Below are positions 14,635 to 23,454 of a stretch of 39,532 nucleotides of DNA, piece by piece (the first letter of the stretch is position 1; every line of letters begins with the position of its first letter). This DNA comes from a virus, in IMG/VR virus record IMGVR_UViG_3300044712_001016, positions 1 to 39,532 of that record; one strand, 5' to 3'. The notes under the pieces are model-generated. The model ran no database searches. It was not told the DNA's origin and saw only the letters and a program-made list of their open reading frames with translations. The position numbers and the translations under genes are program-made.

Positions 14635-14771
14635 GCTGGATCAGAGAAGATGAACCAACAGACGAAAATATGATAGGCATGTGCGCAATCGATTTCACCA
14701 CAAACTACGGAGTTCCGCTCGCTTGGACCACTCCATCAGCAGATAAAGACTTCCAGGAGGAACCAGCGTGA
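14631..14771 (+). CDS. 46-residue hypothetical between terminase and portal
   Basis: ATG 14631 overlaps the terminase stop and the frame ends over the portal's GTG (14768), so it fits exactly in the operon. Acidic N terminus, then a short hydrophobic stretch (MIGMCAIDFTTNYGVPLAW). The ribosome binding site of the portal gene (AGGAGG, 14755-14760) lies within it. Possibly a packaging accessory, otherwise only a coupling frame. Confidence 0.45.
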   Translation: MSWIREDEPTDENMIGMCAIDFTTNYGVPLAWTTPSADKDFQEEPA

Positions 14772-16744
14772 ACCCATTACAAGCCCTTTTGATGAACCAA
14801 TCCTTAGAAGAACCTCTACAAGACAGCGTAAAAGCGGCAAAATCCGAGCCAATTCCACCGCCTCCTGCACCAAGTGACACCGGAGCAGCCGAAACTACCC
14901 CAGTAGCCTCAAACCCCGAAGAAAGCCACTTTTTGAGAGTTATAGGAGAGTTTAAGACCTCCTCCGAGACCGCAAGAACCCAACACAAGGACAAATGGGA
15001 CGTCTGCTGGGGACTTTTCAACAACGAATACGACTTCTCAAAGAAGGCAGACTGGCAATCAAAGAACTGGATCCCGAAGATTCCAACCCTCGTACGAGCC
15101 ACCACAGCCTTAATTAAAAACTCCATCAAGTCTTCAAAGGACATAGGCCGGATCGATGGATACGGAGTTCTATCAAAACAAAAAGCACCGATGATGAACA
15201 AACTCGTCATGTGCGCGTTAGAAAAGGGCAAATTTGTAGAGAAATTGATTGAAGCGATCATGGGGGGACTATTGACCCCAGGCGTTAATTTGAAGATCTA
15301 CCCCAAAAGCGTAGCTGTTGACACCACAGAAAGCACACAGGGAGGACCAACAAGCACCACAATGGGGGGATACAAAAACATCATAGCTTATGAGGCCATC
15401 TCAGAATATGACATTTATCGGGACCCCACCGGAAGAAACAAGGGCCACATTCACAGATTTGAGATGGATTTAGAGGACTTAAAAACTTTAGCAGAAGACC
15501 CAAATAACGGGTATGATTTAGAGGTCGTCAACAGCATTTCCTCAGACTTTCAATCCCAGGAAGACAACTACGAACGATTAAAACGCGCCGGACAGACAAA
15601 CGTACAAAGACCAGCATGGAGAAAAACCGTCTTAGTAGAAGAATACTGGGGAGACATAAACAACTCGGATGGGAAAATACTCTTTAGAATGGGTACAATG
15701 AGCCGCGCAAACGAGAAATACCTCATCAGAAAGCCAATGAAAAACCCATTCAGGCATGGTAAATCACCAATTATCTCCGCATTCCCAGCAAAAGTTCCTT
15801 TCTCAACATGGCATGAGGCATTCGTTTACGCAGTTACAGGGCTTGCCATAATGATAACAGAGACCATGAACCTAACCCTTGACGCCAATCTGTTCGATTC
15901 CTTGAGAGTTTTCCAAATCGACGTTGATAAATGTACAGACCCAACAGACTTAATGGGGGGAATATGGCCAGGGAAAGTCATCAAGGCAGAAGAAACAAAC
16001 GGAAGACCCGTAATTCAAACAGCTCAGATGGGTCAAATCTCTCCTCAACAGACGGTGGTATATCAATCACTCGTTTCAGAACTGAATAACGGAGCCGGAA
16101 CGTCAGAGTTCTCAATCCCACAAATGAACCCAGCCGGAAAAAGAGGCGTTACAGCCACAGAAGTGGACCAGAAATCAAACCAGGCAGACATCTTCACCAA
16201 CAACCTAGCTCAGATAATCGAAGAAGAAGCGATCGAACCGGCACTCCAAATGACAACCGAGCTTATTATTCAATATTTTAACGACTTTCAAAGCCCAGAG
16301 ATCATCGACCTTTTAGGAACGGACGCGATGATCCTAGCCCAGGCACAGTCAGATGAGGAAAGAATCCATCTCCTCGGAGGGAATTATAAGTACAAGAGCC
16401 AAGCAATCACCGGAATCATAAAGAAATACGAAACCCTTAAGCAAATGCAGTACGTCAAGGATTTAGTGAAAGAATTCCCAGAACTTGCTCAATTTATCAA
16501 CGGCGTTGAAGTTTTAAAAGACGTCATAGACGTTACCGGACTCGATTCTAAGCGGTACGTAAAGGTCCCAGAAGACCCAGAAGCCCTCATGCTTGAAGCC
16601 CAGATACAGAACAGACCAAGCCCTCTCGCGGGACAACTGATCGAATACCGACAAAAACAAGGCATGGGAAACCCTATCGAACAAGCTATTAACCGCCCAA
16701 TCATGGGCAATGTAGAACAATCAGGAATGGAGGCTCTCATATGA
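14768..16744 (+). CDS. portal protein
   Basis: 658 residues, in the size range of podovirus portals. It starts at GTG 14768 with AGGAGG seven bases upstream. After a Pro/Ala-rich N terminus, features include DKWDVCWGLFNNEYDFSKKADWQS, YDIYRDPTGRN, a NPFRHGKSPI segment, a long helix with AIMITETMNLTLDANLF, and GVTATEVDQKSNQADIFTNN, all typical of portals. It forms the dodecameric ring through which DNA is packaged and to which the tail attaches. It follows the terminase and ends by ATGA overlap with the next gene. Confidence 0.88.
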   Translation: MNPLQALLMNQSLEEPLQDSVKAAKSEPIPPPPAPSDTGAAETTPVASNPEESHFLRVIGEFKTSSETARTQHKDKWDVCWGLFNNEYDFSKKADWQSKNWIPKIPTLVRATTALIKNSIKSSKDIGRIDGYGVLSKQKAPMMNKLVMCALEKGKFVEKLIEAIMGGLLTPGVNLKIYPKSVAVDTTESTQGGPTSTTMGGYKNIIAYEAISEYDIYRDPTGRNKGHIHRFEMDLEDLKTLAEDPNNGYDLEVVNSISSDFQSQEDNYERLKRAGQTNVQRPAWRKTVLVEEYWGDINNSDGKILFRMGTMSRANEKYLIRKPMKNPFRHGKSPIISAFPAKVPFSTWHEAFVYAVTGLAIMITETMNLTLDANLFDSLRVFQIDVDKCTDPTDLMGGIWPGKVIKAEETNGRPVIQTAQMGQISPQQTVVYQSLVSELNNGAGTSEFSIPQMNPAGKRGVTATEVDQKSNQADIFTNNLAQIIEEEAIEPALQMTTELIIQYFNDFQSPEIIDLLGTDAMILAQAQSDEERIHLLGGNYKYKSQAITGIIKKYETLKQMQYVKDLVKEFPELAQFINGVEVLKDVIDVTGLDSKRYVKVPEDPEALMLEAQIQNRPSPLAGQLIEYRQKQGMGNPIEQAINRPIMGNVEQSGMEALI

Positions 16745-16986
16745 AGAAGGTAACAAAACAACCAACAGCTATGGACAAAGAAGAACGAAAAAGACTCGGA
16801 AATCCACGTCTTGATCAAAGAGGATTCGAGAACCAGGCGCTTACTATCCCCGCAGATCAAAAAGGATACGAAACCGTAAAAGACCCAGGACCCGATCCAA
16901 GGAACACCGGACCAGCAGTTCCACCGCTTTCTCAAGGAAAAAACTGGAACGCAACCAGACCAAAAGCGCCACAGGCGGCAAAATAA
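16741..16986 (+). CDS. basic Pro-rich hypothetical protein
   Basis: Eighty-one residues, start overlapping the portal stop. It is basic, Pro- and Gly-rich and likely unstructured (GPDPRNTGPAVPPLSQGKNW). Such short proteins after the portal are common and may aid procapsid assembly. No enzymatic motif is visible. Confidence 0.55.
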   Translation: MKKVTKQPTAMDKEERKRLGNPRLDQRGFENQALTIPADQKGYETVKDPGPDPRNTGPAVPPLSQGKNWNATRPKAPQAAK

Positions 16987-17324
16987 TGGATTTACAGCAA
17001 ATTCTAAACAGATTCATGAAGTGGGACGTCAAAAAGACTCCCACCATTGACCAGATATGGGAAGTCGAAGAAGAGATCAAACGGCTTCAAAGCATCGCCT
17101 CAATGAAAGATGTAGTCACAAAATACATCGCAATGAGGAAACAGAAAATCTGCAAGGAAATTGCTAACTGCGAAGGAGACCCGAAGGTTTCCTCTGACGT
17201 AATCAGAGCAGCATGCGGACACTTAAGCGAGGTGATTCAATGGGAAAAAGACATTTTAACAGCAGAATATCAGTCAAAAACAATTTCAGACTGGTTCGCC
17301 AGCTGGAACAAAAAACAGCCGTAA
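16986..17324 (+). CDS. helical hypothetical virion-region protein
   Basis: 112 residues with TAATG junction to the previous gene. Mostly helix, with VEEEIKRLQSIASMKDVVTKY and two Cys in the middle (KICKEIANCEG) plus CGHLSEVIQW. Size and place between portal and scaffold resemble small head-assembly or protease-like slots, but no protease motif is present. Function unknown. Confidence 0.55.
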   Translation: MDLQQILNRFMKWDVKKTPTIDQIWEVEEEIKRLQSIASMKDVVTKYIAMRKQKICKEIANCEGDPKVSSDVIRAACGHLSEVIQWEKDILTAEYQSKTISDWFASWNKKQP

Positions 17325-17343
17325 TCGGCAGGAGGTGATAGAC

Positions 17344-17973
17344 ATGAATAAAGACTTAAAACATATCTTGTGGGCAATCGGTCTCATGCTTGCTATTATG
17401 TACGTTCCGCAACATCTGTTCGCCAGGGGATTCTTTGAAAATTGGATTGCACCAGGACAAACAGATAAAGGGAGAACTGCACAATTCAAGTTAATAGGAT
17501 CTGATCCGTTATATCCTACAACGATCACACTCAGCAACTCTGAAAGGACGGATTTATATATCAAAAACGTCAGTACGTTTCCTGCCGTAAGGATTTATAT
17601 TTCTACCTCTTCAACAGCGTTAATATGGAGTACCTCAACTATTAACCAAAGACCGTTTGAGTTGACAAGTTACTCAAGCAATTCATATCCCGCTGTAGGT
17701 CATGCAGGAGTTTTCGTGCTTGGTGAATACTCGACAATCGCATACGTTAATAAAAATTATTATCTAGGTGGGGCTACTATGACCCCAGTAGCTAATGAAT
17801 TGTACAACAGTGAAATGTATCCTGGAGTAAAAGGAAATACATACCATGAAAAGAACGCTGGATGGATTACTTACACCGGACCTTGGTACGCAGTGGCAGT
17901 AGGAAGCTACGGAGTAGTTGGAGCAACCCAAACCGCTACCGGAAAAGTTCTGATTGTAGAAGAACAGCCGTAA
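17344..17973 (+). CDS. putative exported or membrane-anchored beta-rich protein
   Basis: 209 residues from ATG 17344, preceded by AGGAGGTGAT (17330-17339), the strongest ribosome binding site in the genome; an upstream in-frame GTG at 17335 lies inside it. Residues about 8-27 (ILWAIGLMLAIMYVPQHLFA) are hydrophobic after a Lys-rich start, like a signal peptide or anchor. The remainder is Ser/Thr/Tyr-rich beta sheet (LYIKNVSTFPAVRIYISTSS). A capsid decoration or adhesion role is suggested by position and fold type. A signal peptide in a head module is odd. Confidence 0.6.
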   Translation: MNKDLKHILWAIGLMLAIMYVPQHLFARGFFENWIAPGQTDKGRTAQFKLIGSDPLYPTTITLSNSERTDLYIKNVSTFPAVRIYISTSSTALIWSTSTINQRPFELTSYSSNSYPAVGHAGVFVLGEYSTIAYVNKNYYLGGATMTPVANELYNSEMYPGVKGNTYHEKNAGWITYTGPWYAVAVGSYGVVGATQTATGKVLIVEEQP

Positions 17974-18028
17974 CACTTAGTAAAAAACAGCACCCAGAAT
18001 ACTGGACAAGCTGACAAGGAGAACAAAA

Positions 18029-18685
18029 ATGACACCAGAAGAAATGCAAGCTAAACTTGAAGAGGCACTTGGGAAAATTGACCAAGCCAACGCTCAAGTT
18101 GAAGAAATGAAACAAAGAAACCAAGAAATGCAGTCACAAATGACGGTTATCTCAGAAGAGAACGCTCGTCAACGTGGAATTATTCAGGAATTCGGAGGAC
18201 AGCCACCGGCTCGTTCACCAAAAAGATCAGAAGCGCCGGACCCTGTGACAGACCCTGACGGTTATGCAGACTGGGTAGCAGGTAAGGTAACAAACGAAAC
18301 TGAGGCAAGAACTAGGGGAAGAGAAGAAGCAGAGAGAGCCGCAAAAGCGATCCGCGCAGCATTCTTTACTAAATATCCCCACCTTTCAAACCACCAGCCG
18401 CTTGTATCGTTCTACACGAACGAAGTTCTGATGGAAAATCCTAGAATAACCCAGGACGAAGGATTCCGACAAGTATCCGAAAGATGTGACAGGTACATAG
18501 AAGAAAATCTAGGAAAGAAGAACGCACCAACAGCTCCTCATGTTGGAAGCGGAGGAAAGGCACCGGATAAGAAAGTAGAGCCGGAAACCCCTAAAACAGA
18601 AGCCGAACAGGTCCAGGATGAGATAGATTCTCGCCGAAAAAGACTTGATTCAAAGCTTCAACCTCCAGAACCAGCAAAGAAGTAG
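18029..18685 (+). CDS. scaffolding protein
   Basis: 218 residues directly before the capsid gene. The N-terminal 50 residues are coiled coil (EEMQAKLEEALGKIDQANAQ), the centre has DPVTDPDGYADWVAGKV, and the C terminus is charged, unstructured and rich in Glu, Pro and Lys, the usual design of phage scaffolds. They guide capsid assembly and leave before maturation. AAGGAGAAC precedes ATG 18029. No protease domain is visible. Confidence 0.75.
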   Translation: MTPEEMQAKLEEALGKIDQANAQVEEMKQRNQEMQSQMTVISEENARQRGIIQEFGGQPPARSPKRSEAPDPVTDPDGYADWVAGKVTNETEARTRGREEAERAAKAIRAAFFTKYPHLSNHQPLVSFYTNEVLMENPRITQDEGFRQVSERCDRYIEENLGKKNAPTAPHVGSGGKAPDKKVEPETPKTEAEQVQDEIDSRRKRLDSKLQPPEPAKK

Positions 18686-18714
18686 CTCTGGTCAAATTTT
18701 AAAGGAGGCCACCA

Positions 18715-19686
18715 ATGGCTGGACAAGTATGGGAAAAAAACGAATACGGCGGTTATTTTGCAAACCCCAAACTTTCGTCACAAGTAAGATTCGCAGCTCA
18801 AACCATGCAGAAGTTCCGACAGTTTGTTAAACCGGAACCAGGTTTCGGAGCAAAACAGGGAGAAACCCTTCTACTCGATATCGTAAATGATACCGATGAT
18901 GATACGGGCGAAACTCCTATAAAAGAGACAGAGAAGACACCGGAAACGAGAGCGCAGATCACTCAGACTTCGGTTACAGTTCACGAATACGGCCGCAAGA
19001 TTCCGTACACCGGAAAACTGGAATCATTGAGTCAGTACTCTCCTTCGGACAAATTCTCCGTCGCTATAAGAAACAATATGGCTCGCGGTTTGGATAGAGT
19101 AGCGGCAGCTGCCTTCATGGACACCCCACTCGTTATGACCCCAACCGGAAGCGTGTCAGCTAAAACTCACACCTTCTCAACCACAGGAACAGCAACCGCA
19201 ACAGCGTCTCGGCATATTGCATGGGACGACATGATCGAAATCAAGGCTTATTTGAGCCAGGAATGCTGTGCCCCAACGTATGATGGCGAAAACTTCATCG
19301 GAATCGGAAACAGTTACACAATCGCCGCCATGCAGAAGGACCCCGACTGGCAAGAAGCCAAGAATTACGGAGACCCCGCGTCTCGTTTCACCGGAGAAAT
19401 TGGCAAAACCAACGGTATCCGCTGGATCGAAGAGAACAACTACTTCAGAGGTTCAGGAGCAAACAAGAACTACCTCGGAAGCGGAAGTTATCGTGGAGTT
19501 GGAATCGTGTTCGGCGCAGACGCTGTAGTCGAAGCGGTAGCAGTCGCCGAAGAACTTCGCGCTGATCCACCTACGGACGGCGGTCGTTTTAAGAGCATTC
19601 AATGGTATGCTCTGCTCGGAATGGCGCTCGTTTGGTCCTCAACGACCAAAGGCCACGCAAGAGCAATCAAAATCCAGTCTTTATAA
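18715..19686 (+). CDS. major capsid protein, N4-gp56-like HK97 fold
   Basis: 323 residues with AAAGGAGG before ATG 18715. The sequence begins AGQVWEKNEYGGYFANPKLS, has an E-loop region with TQTSVTVHEYGRKIPYTGKL, a long helix FSVAIRNNMARGLDRVAAAAF, and late motifs NSYTIAAMQKDPDW, FTGEIGKTNGIRWIEENNYF and GIVFGADAVVEAVAV. This is typical of the N4-gp56 family of capsid proteins. It follows the scaffold gene, and a strong hairpin at 20353-20384 lies two genes downstream. Confidence 0.85.
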   Translation: MAGQVWEKNEYGGYFANPKLSSQVRFAAQTMQKFRQFVKPEPGFGAKQGETLLLDIVNDTDDDTGETPIKETEKTPETRAQITQTSVTVHEYGRKIPYTGKLESLSQYSPSDKFSVAIRNNMARGLDRVAAAAFMDTPLVMTPTGSVSAKTHTFSTTGTATATASRHIAWDDMIEIKAYLSQECCAPTYDGENFIGIGNSYTIAAMQKDPDWQEAKNYGDPASRFTGEIGKTNGIRWIEENNYFRGSGANKNYLGSGSYRGVGIVFGADAVVEAVAVAEELRADPPTDGGRFKSIQWYALLGMALVWSSTTKGHARAIKIQSL

Positions 19687-19696
19687 GGAGGAGAAA

Positions 19697-20137
19697 ATGT
19701 CTACTTTTGATCATCCAATTCAGCAAACCCTTCACAACACTGGAATCAACTACAATAACGGTACCGGAGATATCGTAGAAACAGAATGCGGAGGCCTTCC
19801 GATTGAGATTCACGCGATCGGAGCAGTCGTTACCACAGCGTTCGTTACTACGACAGATATCAGGTTTGATCTTTACATCAAAGATACAGACCGGACTACG
19901 GAAGACACAGAATGCCTTACCGTAACTATCCCGAACGGAGCCGCTGTCGGAGACGTTATCATCACACCATCGGAATTCTCTCCAGCAGGACAAAGCCTTC
20001 GGGTTAAACCTGGCGGTACGTTTACGATCGCATGCGGAGTTGATGGCGTTGGTTCAGCAGGTGTCGCAAAACCGTTCGTTCTATGGCGATACGCCCCTGC
20101 AGGTAATGGGGACAACGTCACTGAAACCGAAGAATAA
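19697..20137 (+). CDS. putative capsid decoration or head-stabilising protein
   Basis: 146 residues from ATG 19697, with AAGGAGGAG at 19686-19694; an upstream in-frame start would overlap the capsid gene. Thr-, Ile- and Gly-rich beta strands (AVVTTAFVTTTDIRFDLYI) suggest a compact sandwich or jelly roll, like decoration proteins that follow capsid genes. It has no signal peptide. Abundance is expected to be high, as it shares the capsid transcript. Confidence 0.55.
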   Translation: MSTFDHPIQQTLHNTGINYNNGTGDIVETECGGLPIEIHAIGAVVTTAFVTTTDIRFDLYIKDTDRTTEDTECLTVTIPNGAAVGDVIITPSEFSPAGQSLRVKPGGTFTIACGVDGVGSAGVAKPFVLWRYAPAGNGDNVTETEE

Positions 20138-20148
20138 GGAAGTGACTT

Positions 20149-20346
20149 ATGGCTAAAAAAGAAGAAGTAAAGCAAGAAGCTCCAAAGGAAAAAGAGGCCC
20201 CTAAAGCCACTAAAGCCAAGGAGCAGGTTCCTTTCCTTAATCGACACAAACCAATGAGTACAGTTGTTGACGTTGTGAATGGTAACACCTACATTCAGGA
20301 CGATAACATTTTCGCTCAGAACGGAAAATTCTTAAGGAAAGCCTAA
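20149..20346 (+). CDS. small Lys/Ala/Pro-tailed hypothetical protein
   Basis: Sixty-five residues with GGAAGTGACTT before the ATG. The N-terminal half is a charged repeat of KEEVKQEAPKEKEAPKATKA type, and the second half is a short beta-like domain (STVVDVVNGNTYIQDDNIFA). Similar two-part small proteins occur after capsid genes in podoviruses. Its stop is six bases before the terminator-like hairpin. Confidence 0.5.
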   Translation: MAKKEEVKQEAPKEKEAPKATKAKEQVPFLNRHKPMSTVVDVVNGNTYIQDDNIFAQNGKFLRKA

Positions 20347-20352
20347 ATGTTG

Positions 20353-20386
20353 AAGCTGGGATCGGTTAAAACTGGTCCCAGCTTTA
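20353..20386 (+). terminator. stem-loop downstream of capsid genes
   Basis: AAGCTGGGA (20353-20361) pairs with TCCCAGCTT (20376-20384). The stem continues inward through TCGGT and ACTGG to a TAAA loop, giving 15 near-continuous pairs including two G-T wobbles. Only three Ts follow, so it may be a partial terminator or an mRNA-stabilising end. It would raise capsid mRNA relative to downstream tail genes. Confidence 0.6.
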
Positions 20387-20401
20387 CACACAGGAGAAAA
20401 T

Positions 20402-21058
20402 ATGAACTTCAAAGATTTTAGAGATGACCACCTTTTAAAAGACCTCGGACGAAGCAACACCACTATCATCGCCCTGGCTCCAAAATGGACAAACACTGCC
20501 ATAAAAGATATCTACCGATCTACAAATCTGTGGCTCTCGTACAAGACAATCGAACGGGATATAACCCAAGGAAAGCGATCCTACTCCATCCCAGAACTGC
20601 TGGACGACGAAGCATTTTTCTATTTTTTAAGCTCGGATGAAACCGAATGGAAAGATATAAGAACCGAAGGACAAAGAGAAGCGATCCTTACATTTACACC
20701 GGAAGACACCGGAGAACCAGAACTGATCGTAATTGGAAAGAAATCATACAACGTGTTTCCTTTGCCGGACCAGACATACAAACTAAGGGCTCGAATTCAC
20801 TCGTTTGAGGAAGATTTAACCAATACTGACCCCGAAACACAGGAATCAGACCTCATCAACGAAGATTTAAACGTCGTCTTAACAAAAGCGCTTTATTACG
20901 GGTTCCGATACCTTGAGGAATTCGACAAAGCTGACTACTACCTAGGACACCATAAAGACGCTCTGAAAGAACTGATCAAGAAGAACACCCGAAAACTTCT
21001 CGGGTCAAACTTCACTTTGACACCCAGCCAGAACACAAGAGGGAGAGCCAGCAGATGA
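20402..21058 (+). CDS. head-tail adaptor protein, gatekeeper-like
   Basis: 218 residues with CAGGAGAAAAT before ATG 20402. Helices (LAPKWTNTAIKDIYRSTNLW), a beta region and a C-terminal YGFRYLEEFDKADYYLGHHKDALKELIKKN helix resemble podoviral adaptor proteins (P22 gp4 or T7 gp11-like) that sit below the portal. Position between the capsid block and the tail genes supports this. The assignment is by layout and secondary-structure impression. Confidence 0.5.
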   Translation: MNFKDFRDDHLLKDLGRSNTTIIALAPKWTNTAIKDIYRSTNLWLSYKTIERDITQGKRSYSIPELLDDEAFFYFLSSDETEWKDIRTEGQREAILTFTPEDTGEPELIVIGKKSYNVFPLPDQTYKLRARIHSFEEDLTNTDPETQESDLINEDLNVVLTKALYYGFRYLEEFDKADYYLGHHKDALKELIKKNTRKLLGSNFTLTPSQNTRGRASR

Positions 21059-21738
21059 CATGGAATAAGTTAGAACCCCTCGCGTCTGAATCCTTAAAAC
21101 TCGGAGACGACAGAATCCGAGAAACAAAAGAGGAATTCCAAAACGCAATGGACGATGAGAAGATATTCCCTGGACCCGATCCTCTCAACAACCCAGTATG
21201 CTACGACAAAATACTCTGCGACACCACAGTCAACCGACCAGCAGCCTCAGCATCGTATCCAGGGAGATTTTACGTCAATACCACAACAGGAACCATTCAG
21301 ATGGACAACGGAGGAGCCTGGATTGACATCACTCCACCCAAAGACATATTCCCATCAGGGTCTGTGATTCCATTTTACCAAGCTACAGCACCAACAGGAT
21401 GGAGCCAACTGACAGACGCTTCATTTGAGGACATAACACTACGGGTAGTATCTACAGTCGGAGGAAGCCTCGGAGGAACAGATTCGATAAAAACACCTCC
21501 AACACACGACCATGACGGAGTGAGCGGATCTGAGAATATTGACCACATACATTTAAATACTATTACAACAAAAGGAACTGCATGGTATTCTGGTCAAGTA
21601 GAAACTACTGTAGTGGCAAATTCAGGATGGATTACAGCGACAGAAACAAGCAGTTCAACAGAACACACGCATGTCATAGTAGCAACAGAAGAATTTAAAC
21701 CCTATTATTTAGATTTTATTTTAGCTGTGAGGGTATAA
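21055..21738 (+). CDS. tail-collar-domain fibre protein, paralogue 1
   Basis: 227 residues, first of three tandem related genes. The conserved N-terminal part has NRPAASASYPGRFYVNTTTG and DNGGAWIDITPPKDIFPSGS, then the collar motif APTGWSQ near residue 115. His motifs follow (THDHDG and EHTHV), and the C terminus is FKPYYLDFILAVRV. HxH motifs in tail fibres bind metal in trimeric tips. The stretch between the His motifs is AT-rich and differs in each copy. It overlaps the previous gene as ATGA. Confidence 0.75.
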   Translation: MTWNKLEPLASESLKLGDDRIRETKEEFQNAMDDEKIFPGPDPLNNPVCYDKILCDTTVNRPAASASYPGRFYVNTTTGTIQMDNGGAWIDITPPKDIFPSGSVIPFYQATAPTGWSQLTDASFEDITLRVVSTVGGSLGGTDSIKTPPTHDHDGVSGSENIDHIHLNTITTKGTAWYSGQVETTVVANSGWITATETSSSTEHTHVIVATEEFKPYYLDFILAVRV

Positions 21739-22406
21739 TGGCACGTTGGACATTTGCAGAACCTAAAGGTCAAGAAAACAAAAACCGAGTCTCTGAAAGA
21801 ATCAGAGAAGGGAAATCCGCGATGGAAGCCGCTCTTCAAGCCGGAGGACACTTCCCTGGACCAGATACAGCAAACCCGATCTACATCACAAAGATAAACT
21901 ACGGTATTACAGGAGATCGACCAGCCTCAAGCGCAGATTTTACAGGAAGATGGTACGTCAACAGCACCAACGGAACCATAGAAAGAGACAACGGAAGCTC
22001 CTACGTTAAAATCACCGAGTTTAAAGACGTTCTTCCGGCAGGAACAAAACTTCTATTTATTGCAGCGGCTGCTCCCACTGGATGGACGCAGATCACAACC
22101 GGAGTAGATGACAAAACAATCAGAATCACAAACACATCCACTATCGGATCAGGAGGTTCTCATTCAATTTCAAGCCCTCCTACACACACTCACACAACTG
22201 AAAAGACAGAATTAACCCATTCTCATGCATTATCAATACAAACTCAAACTGTCACACGTGTCGGTGGAGGAGAATTGATAATGGCAAATGTAAGTTCAAT
22301 AAGCAATAACACAGTCTCATTAAATCATAACCATGATATAACAGCAGAACAAGGATTCGCACCATACTATGTAGACGGAATAATTTGCGAAAAGGATACC
22401 TGGTAG
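21738..22406 (+). CDS. tail-collar-domain fibre protein, paralogue 2
   Basis: 222 residues, same layout as its neighbours: DRPASSADFTGRWYVNSTNG, DNGSSYVKITEFKDVLPAGT, AAPTGWTQ, SSPPTHTHTT, then NHNHDITAEQGFAPYYVDG at the C terminus. The insert between the two His motifs shares little with copies 1 and 3. TAATG joins it to copy 1. The protein likely forms a trimeric fibre or spike around the tail. Confidence 0.75.
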   Translation: MARWTFAEPKGQENKNRVSERIREGKSAMEAALQAGGHFPGPDTANPIYITKINYGITGDRPASSADFTGRWYVNSTNGTIERDNGSSYVKITEFKDVLPAGTKLLFIAAAAPTGWTQITTGVDDKTIRITNTSTIGSGGSHSISSPPTHTHTTEKTELTHSHALSIQTQTVTRVGGGELIMANVSSISNNTVSLNHNHDITAEQGFAPYYVDGIICEKDTW

Positions 22407-22407
22407 A

Positions 22408-23064
22408 ATGACCTGGGACAAAACAAAACCAGTAGGAACAGAAACGTGGACTCAAGGATCAGCATTCATTAGAGAGTGGCGCGCTGATACAGAAACAGCC
22501 CTTAATACTGATGGAGTATTCCCAGTCGTAGCGGCCGCTCCTTCGTTTATTCATAAATTTAAGTATGGAGTTACCGGATCAAGACCCACTGCCGCCTACG
22601 CCGGAAGACTTTACTACAACTCAACCACAGAAACCATTCAAAGAGACAACGGCGCCTCTTGGGACAATATAACTCCCCCAAAAAACATCATTCCTACGGC
22701 TTTAAAATTAGTTTTCTACAATTCATCAGCACCAACCGGATGGACACAGGATACTACATGGAACGACAGTATGATCCGAATAACGTCCGGAGCCGGAGAA
22801 GGAACAGGTGGAACGGACTCCATATCGAATCCACCAACTCACGATCACACAGCAGTTACTGAAAATCCTGATATAGACCTTTCACATATTCACACAATAG
22901 TCGCGAATATCACAGAAGAAGTCGCAATAAGTTTTAATAGAACAGGACTTCTCCCAGGAATTTATAATACAAATAGTTCGGGAGATTTAGACCATACACA
23001 CACAGTCACAACAGAAGTAGGATACGCCCCAAAATACGCAAATGTTATAGTTTGCTATCGGTAG
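22408..23064 (+). CDS. tail-collar-domain fibre protein, paralogue 3
   Basis: 218 residues with SRPTAAYAGRLYYNSTTE, DNGASWDNITPPKNIIP, SSAPTGWTQ, NPPTHDHTA and DHTHTVTTEVGYAPKYANV. It starts two bases after copy 2 ends. The N-terminal halves of the three copies align readily. Three collar proteins in tandem in the middle of the head-tail module, not at the fibre locus, suggest duplication and diversification. Confidence 0.75.
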   Translation: MTWDKTKPVGTETWTQGSAFIREWRADTETALNTDGVFPVVAAAPSFIHKFKYGVTGSRPTAAYAGRLYYNSTTETIQRDNGASWDNITPPKNIIPTALKLVFYNSSAPTGWTQDTTWNDSMIRITSGAGEGTGGTDSISNPPTHDHTAVTENPDIDLSHIHTIVANITEEVAISFNRTGLLPGIYNTNSSGDLDHTHTVTTEVGYAPKYANVIVCYR

Positions 23065-23069
23065 ATAAA

Positions 23070-23285
23070 ATGACCACTTTAAAAGGATTCATAGACCGGA
23101 TCGAAGGACACATGGTCGTCTGCATGATCAAAGACATAGGAGAAATCGTAATCGAGAAAAAGAAGTTTGATTTTAGAGTTTATGACGGACGACACATTAA
23201 ACTGATCGTGTGCCAGGACAACGAAGCAGAAATCAAGACTGAAAAAGAAATAAAAAAGATTCAAGAGAACCTATGCCAAAGCTAA
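23070..23285 (+). CDS. small DUF3006-like beta protein
   Basis: Seventy-one residues from ATG 23070 (an upstream in-frame ATG overlaps the collar gene). The pattern GFIDRIEGHMVVCMIKDIGE, then IVIEKKKFDFRVYDGRHI, is close to the small DUF3006 type (an IDRIEG start, a turn, then basic strands). Those proteins are of unknown function. The last 13 bases overlap the next frame. Confidence 0.55.
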   Translation: MTTLKGFIDRIEGHMVVCMIKDIGEIVIEKKKFDFRVYDGRHIKLIVCQDNEAEIKTEKEIKKIQENLCQS

Positions 23286-23446
23286 ACTTCATAGCCATTA
23301 AAATAAAAGATAATTTCTTATTTGGAGACTCTTCTCAAAAAGAATGTCTGCCAGTTTTAAAAGAGCTACAGTTCTATAAAGACGTTGTTTTCGACTACAT
23401 AGTCAGGAAACACAAAACTAAATCGAAAACCGCTTATTTAAATTAG
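23273..23446 (+). CDS. 57-residue hypothetical protein
   Basis: ATG 23273 overlaps the end of the preceding gene; the stop TAG (23444-23446) overlaps the GGAGG ribosome binding site of the next gene. The sequence has a strand-helix look (NFIAIKIKDNFLFGD) and a basic C terminus. Support comes from tight packing; no homology is evident to me. Confidence 0.45.
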   Translation: MPKLNFIAIKIKDNFLFGDSSQKECLPVLKELQFYKDVVFDYIVRKHKTKSKTAYLN

Positions 23447-23454
23447 GAGGACTC

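Noticed and set aside
21055-23064. Diversity-generating retroelement targeting the collar genes
   Set aside because: No reverse transcriptase or template repeat is visible; variation among copies is not restricted to adenines and includes length changes.
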